From the NCBI RefSeq assembly GCF_036226405.1, contig NZ_CP108464.1, positions 992,001 through 1,056,000 on the forward strand: 64,000 nt of DNA, read 5' to 3'. The translations under genes were made by a program, and so were the position numbers. Origin of the DNA: Streptomyces sp. NBC_01260. Lineage in GTDB: Bacteria; Actinomycetota; Actinomycetes; Streptomycetales; Streptomycetaceae. Below, one piece after another: positions 62,801-64,000 of this stretch. Positions within the stretch are counted from its first letter, which is position 1; the number at the start of each line of letters is the position of its first letter. The notes under the pieces are model-generated. The model made no database searches and was not told the origin of the DNA. It worked only from the letters and a program-made list of their open reading frames with translations.

Positions 62801-64000
62801 CCGCGTCGCGCGAGGACGGAGCGGCGGACGTGCGCCGGGACGGGGCGCCGGGACAGGCCGGGCAGGGGACCCCCGGGGAGCGGACCGCGCCCGGCACCGG
62901 CGGGCAGCGGCTCGCCCCGCCCGCCGGGGAGGGCACCGCGACGCGCCCCGCCTTCGACCCCCGGCTCGTGGGTGTGCTGCGACGTGCCTTCGGTCCCGGC
63001 ATCGAGCAGACCGGCCAGTTTTCCGGGCTGTACGGCGCCCTGCACATGCTCGTCGGGGCGTACGGGGCCACCCCGCGCTTCAGCGGCGTTCCGTTCGACC
63101 TGGACACAGTGACCCGTCACGTCCTGCGGACGGACCCGGCCGAGGACATCACCCCGCAGCGGCGCATGGAGCTGTTCCAGACGATCTCCAGCGCCGCCCG
63201 GGCCGGTTGGGCGGGCGGGCTCCCCGGGCTCGTCGCCTACCGCGTGCGGCGGATGGGGGCGCTGGGCCCCGCCTCGGTCCTCACCGACGCCTCCGGCAAC
63301 TTCCTCGGCCGCAACCTCACCGGCCACGCCGGGCTGACGCTCGACGCCGGCCAGGTCCTGAGCCCCGGCGCGGACGGCAACCTGCGCTCCGCCCCCGCGC
63401 CTTGGCCGGGGAAGCCGCACGTCGTCGTCGCCGAGCGCGAGGAGGACACGGGCCGCGTCCGGGTGGCCGTCAACGGGGGCGGGACGGTCTCGCTCGACGA
63501 GGAGGAGTTCGCCGCGCTCGTCGCCCAGGACCCCGACCGGTCCCCCGAGGCGCCCGTCGCCGTGGGCGTCGGGCCCCGTCAGGGCGGTACGTCGGAGAGT
63601 CTGTCCCGGCTGATCGCGGACGGTACGGCCACCCGCGCCTGGGGCGTCACCCGCCCCTTCCGGCTCCAGCCGGCTCCCGGCGGGGCTCGCGTCTTCGCCT
63701 TCCCGCCGCCCGAGCCGGACGAGCAGCCCGTACCGGTCGGCTCGTGGTTCCCGAGCGACCCGGGCCTCGTACCGGCCGGGCCCGAGGGACGGGTGACGGC
63801 GAGCGACGGCTCCACGTACCCCGACTCGGACGTGCGCTCGTACCCCATCGTGACCTCGGACGGCCAGGAGCTCACCGGCCGTTCCTATCTCGACGAGGCC
63901 GACATCGCCCGCCGGGAGGAGGCGCTGCGGATGGTTTCCGAGATGACGCACTACTACAACGAGACCGAGGCGATTCCCGGCCTCTCCACCGCCCGGCGGG
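53809..64000 (+). CDS. Giant WXG100-headed polymorphic toxin-like protein (3' end outside window)
   Basis: At least 3,397 residues from an ATG with GAGGAGG upstream; continues past the edge. Layout by residue: 1-100 WXG100-like helices (EGIEWKGAAGDAARLAW); 104-185 hydrophobic, Gly-rich segment that may span a membrane; about 200-745 Pro/Gly-rich linker; 751-1060 three helical units (LKDWQKRF); 1314-1993 three further repeats (VYEGLLQDQGLL to the helical end); about 2260-2320 a domain starting GFEVEVHL and reading LEIVSAP; 2856-2860 HEWAH with a possible third zinc ligand E2908 in AHEYFAQ, a gluzincin-like protease. It lies directly after eccC. It looks like a substrate of this secretion system, with effector domains toward the C-terminus. 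Immunity genes would be expected beyond the edge. The target is unknown. Confidence 0.85.
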   Translation, partial: MSSAESVLNTIKLEDIYALGNAWIQLGDELHERRVAANGHVEGIEWKGAAGDAARLAWSDAAAKNLDDAIETAWTIGQSINRYADKLHEAAEEYAKKLNAMMWADILGAIFSAVFFYLGPLLEGVLAMIGQLIARLIPVIASMVGRLGPIGSAVVGSIGGAVIGSASGLAFDLGIGAAGAAIAHTDYDIDWGAEALTLGIGGGFGGIAGGLGGYHGVPKGITPDGVPKAGSPPPHSPPVTKPGGSDGFAPIGGSGGKNTFTPPPAQTRQGGDHTVPLPGGPGKGEGAPPVTGGVSAKENPPTSSGPAGGRPGDVGMPPPARGEGSGTHTSTPTGAPVPLSGGPNPQGGSHPTPSDRPAGGDGSGTAPPPTPAPQSGKPHTVTAGETPGKPVPGAQGGGDRAGSDAPPRGEASRTGSATPNPPVRGEGPRTEAAPNPPVRDQGAGSVPPPAPESGKPHVAGGSETPGRPVPGGPGGDRAESQGPRGESAAPNPPVRDQGSRSTPVPHGEAPDQTPHAGTPARPGPERSEGTDAGGPVPHGDGGRRTETGGSVPPPVGERSEGPGSRVTDTGSRGSDGNQGTGRPPASGNPAEGVTGGVRPGPGTDHVVPPPAGRPGGDHATTGDPARQPAAPGGTPRGGEQQGAVPPGGGGRATDGPGTGDHAETPVPGQRPGSPDAADTPAPGQRPGTDEHPRTTPPGEEPGSTAPRPGGGHETHSAPPPAGGGRRQDGSGADGVDGSETTGKGGGGRTPMPREELKDWQKRFTDADASGDAQAQRRVEDAYDARMDELEGVKSKPSPDSPEGIVKTADAMEKYARDHGVTAPEAKQLADQYAKDSLSGDPGARQKAVDKYNETVGDARRDQQFKEWIGDRAGRGKGAGGGRGKMSNEELKDWQKRFAGAEDSGDKDAVTQAEHDYGKRLDELDEALRGPVPGSPDWIARRADGMERYARDQGVPGEDAKQLSDQWAKAAASGDPGARSKAGSDWNEAVTDARRDQWIDAWNKDRAKTGVGSGDRVRMTPGERKNWFDRFEEAESSGDKAALARIEHDLDARLDELGHSAYVPHDLDTSASAGPDVTSGPKTGGEVPDGVAKPGARPSGTRDGEHGSRDTRAGGGDGSRDTRAGGSDGSRDTRAGRGGGEDDHRDGRVGRDSDQDELGDGSWRFLGGDDSLVPEQPKNVQVATAYPEPSRRPDLWSAINDKGRGDLWDSINEHKGVDADGGPAPARETSPADTAPPARTSDDAAPVPGTKDGDDTAPVPVTKDGDTAAAPPVPEREAGGDRTEGGRPAPAVAEDTPAPAPQPGKGTETPQAPSGHQVYEGLLQDQGLLGEGQGVPRWNRHGVHEFSPEGNLRSETTSPQHERVARVTPQQWGEAMERFARGQGLSPREAAQWGQAYREARMDGGESAWSRVEDGVASRLLDREIEHGAAQRTPEQMGQGVRDHALDRGMSPEEAADWGKRAEDAWAPDGDRGAFHGKFEKRLEEIQAAKQQGEGKRENAPAPDGTRETTTTTRPPAPERDVPGDRTENTRPAPAAGEDAPAPVAEKDTPAPVPQPVKEPETSQAPAGHEVYEGLLQDQGLLGRGQGVPRWDRHEVHGRTGGANPLAGTAQHQRERVNEMTPQQWGKAMERFARGQGLSPREAAQWGQEYREARMDGGESAWSRVEDGVASRLLDREIEHGAAQRTPEQMGQGVRDHALDRGMSPEEAADWGKRAEDAWAPDGDRGAFHGKFEKRLEEIQAAKQQGEGKRENAQNPEVTGEKDAGTEEPGSVPRGEHESTDTPVTTTPPAPDRDAPGGRTENTRPEPAVAEDSPAPAPAGHQIYEGLLQDQGLLGRGQGVPHWDRHGVHELTGDGRPYAGSGDLQRERVARVTPQQWGEAMERFARGRGLSPREAAQWGQAYREARMDGGESAWSRVEDGVASRLLDREIDQRVAQRTPEQWGQGVRDIGRDSGMSPEEAADWAKRAEAAWSPGGDRGAFHGKFQERVQEIQGATRAAPSDHATNSGPVRDEPGTGGHASPKPAPEEGKTTPDTVEPTSEVGKPVGELVEPTPVTGRPVPGALKPIPGDSGQIPALVEQTPDPVEQPPTTATPTPAQSSRGTRSVPPASEEVRFAPLAPGQASLDDAEPLGPVINARPRGAAGQTPPEIITDWVRQSGSSRRSEPLQAVDLAVRALVNGWGGEQEATHRTRVLQAITAWKDSKSGRSARDKAIARLGQAVVDRGKALTAAAPATRRSLRDMGRPSPRPLVPVPPHQQEAEGYGPARGFEVEVHLMRVRLPRGESHQTYDQIVNVPGLLDITLDKAGGQPVLEIVSAPTRSLVHGAPDGRAEPEAVANAFLDSLHRITHAAGSTRFPGIFPASHGYVVDDDAAELWLQENPSAHILVHHTVAVPLSGFVPLIRHVRDRMRPAAGETLGAAHADSDRAIAYGERGGERFARWIDAHPTQRAQVTAFDAPDLVGVLTLGFAQVVAALRGSAAGADYPKDWTAATSRDSLSAVRAGLGPVPRAFLEDQADVLAQDFVAAVPFDGDPLEQRLRDVGRGQSATVGEYLDNLLLEHPDRVVDQYEALVVRSNFDALDSNPDEDGRPRIVPSVVRVEVRSYAPVDSRDVDVLTQSDALAEVSLTTYNEARVRRGLPPVGPAVRPAPPAPVLDRPAPATATPAAPVTVPRPAPARPRPAVPAPGAGLPPALGALAAELPRLPAAERAARVAALSPGERAALVADPGLVREMRETLTGEEFRQLAAEWFVVVPVGVHEPADSRAEAERIVGEMTADPDIAEALLTGGRQLLVVPRDVPFSGLEAFHGLQGAPGRSLGTERGGFARGYAGVPEENLLGEPAAVHGAGTYADGYSSARHEWAHAVESVLDPADQQWIKDVYEAKRAAEAAGETVPWPDGRFPNYSSSDAHEYFAQLTTAYHAANAGVDELSGSRRNNGADWVEQHDPALLPLLHRLYGPGRPAARDGLDNPLVLTGFRAFWGRVEGTADTSSTPLAEQPAAASREDGAADVRRDGAPGQAGQGTPGERTAPGTGGQRLAPPAGEGTATRPAFDPRLVGVLRRAFGPGIEQTGQFSGLYGALHMLVGAYGATPRFSGVPFDLDTVTRHVLRTDPAEDITPQRRMELFQTISSAARAGWAGGLPGLVAYRVRRMGALGPASVLTDASGNFLGRNLTGHAGLTLDAGQVLSPGADGNLRSAPAPWPGKPHVVVAEREEDTGRVRVAVNGGGTVSLDEEEFAALVAQDPDRSPEAPVAVGVGPRQGGTSESLSRLIADGTATRAWGVTRPFRLQPAPGGARVFAFPPPEPDEQPVPVGSWFPSDPGLVPAGPEGRVTASDGSTYPDSDVRSYPIVTSDGQELTGRSYLDEADIARREEALRMVSEMTHYYNETEAIPGLSTARR
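56059..56990 (+). repeat. Three helical repeat units (about 134 codons) inside the giant gene
   Basis: Units begin at 56059, 56461 and 56860, 402 and 399 bp apart. The first two share MxxEELKDWQKRF and end in a DARRDQ motif; the third (MTPGERKNWFDRF) is partial. Between units the identity is moderate, so this duplication is older than the one downstream. Confidence 0.85.
57748..58302 (+). repeat. Long internal repeat, copy 1
   Basis: Codons for residues 1314-1498 of the giant protein, from GHQVYEGLLQDQGLL to QQGEGKREN. Copy 2 begins 759 bp later. Their last 400 or so bases are nearly identical at nucleotide level, a sign of recent duplication or gene conversion. Confidence 0.93.
58507..59061 (+). 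repeat. Long internal repeat, copy 2
   Basis: Codons for residues 1567-1751, of the same length (555 bp) as copy 1. The N-terminal 50 residues have drifted (HEVHGRTGGANPLAGTA) while the rest is almost unchanged. Confidence 0.93.
59263..59787 (+). repeat. Long internal repeat, copy 3
   Basis: Codons for residues 1819-1993, 756 bp after copy 2. It is closely similar in the middle (LSPREAAQWGQAYREARMDG and following) but diverged at the end, where ERVQEIQGATRA replaces EKRLEEIQAAKQQ. Confidence 0.9.

Noticed and set aside
51427..63951. A 4,174-codon open frame on the minus strand
   Set aside because: It lies opposite eccC and the giant protein, which have clear Walker, WXG100 and HExxH motifs. 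Its own translation is repetitive Arg/Leu/Gly sequence mirroring those genes. Its length comes from codon bias.

Overview
The window is high-GC DNA with Streptomyces features: GTG starts, stop-start overlaps, DUF397/XRE and DUF574 families, F420-dependent enzymes and a fused actinobacterial EccC. No rRNA, tRNA or CRISPR array was seen. Product names come from reading motifs in the translations; no database search was run.

1-15.3 kb is an iron-regulated hydroxamate siderophore locus. A giant NRPS on the minus strand runs off the left edge. Next to it are a siderophore-binding lipoprotein and an ornithine N5-monooxygenase, with a formyltransferase divergent from them. Two iron-box palindromes lie in the divergent promoter. 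The domain order (C-A-T)x3-C-A and the A-domain codes (unassigned, Ser, N5-hydroxyornithine) differ from the coelichelin synthetase and suit a foroxymithine-like peptide.

15.4-27 kb is ordinary chromosome: a permuted lipoate ligase, a NarL-type two-component system, an AhpD-like protein coupled to a methyltransferase, an amidase, two secreted proteins (one ending in an octamer tandem repeat), a DUF574 methyltransferase, and a WhiJ-like XRE/DUF397 pair beside an RsbW-type ATPase and a degenerate resolvase.

27-33 kb holds reductive pyrimidine catabolism genes on the minus strand: an F420-dependent LLM protein, dihydropyrimidinase, a class III aminotransferase and a beta-ureidopropionase-type amidohydrolase. 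The two transcription units carry the same promoter and operator. A twice-frameshifted secreted-protein pseudogene lies between them.

33-39 kb carries a hypothetical protein, a PPOX-fold protein, a divergent XRE/methionine aminopeptidase pair that looks leaderless, a GH75 chitosanase with a palindromic operator, and gamma-glutamyltransferase.

39-42.5 kb is a cluster of insertion sequences: remnants of ISAs1-, IS1380-, ISAzo13- and IS6-type transposases around one intact ISAzo13-family element.

42.6-64 kb is a type VII secretion locus: four small Esx-like proteins, EccD, a beta-helix/AAA+ fusion, a three-ATPase EccC, one antiparallel gene of unknown function, and a giant WXG100-headed protein of more than 3,397 residues. 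The giant protein carries near-identical internal repeats and an HExxH metalloprotease-like domain, and continues past the right edge. It looks like a polymorphic toxin exported by this system.
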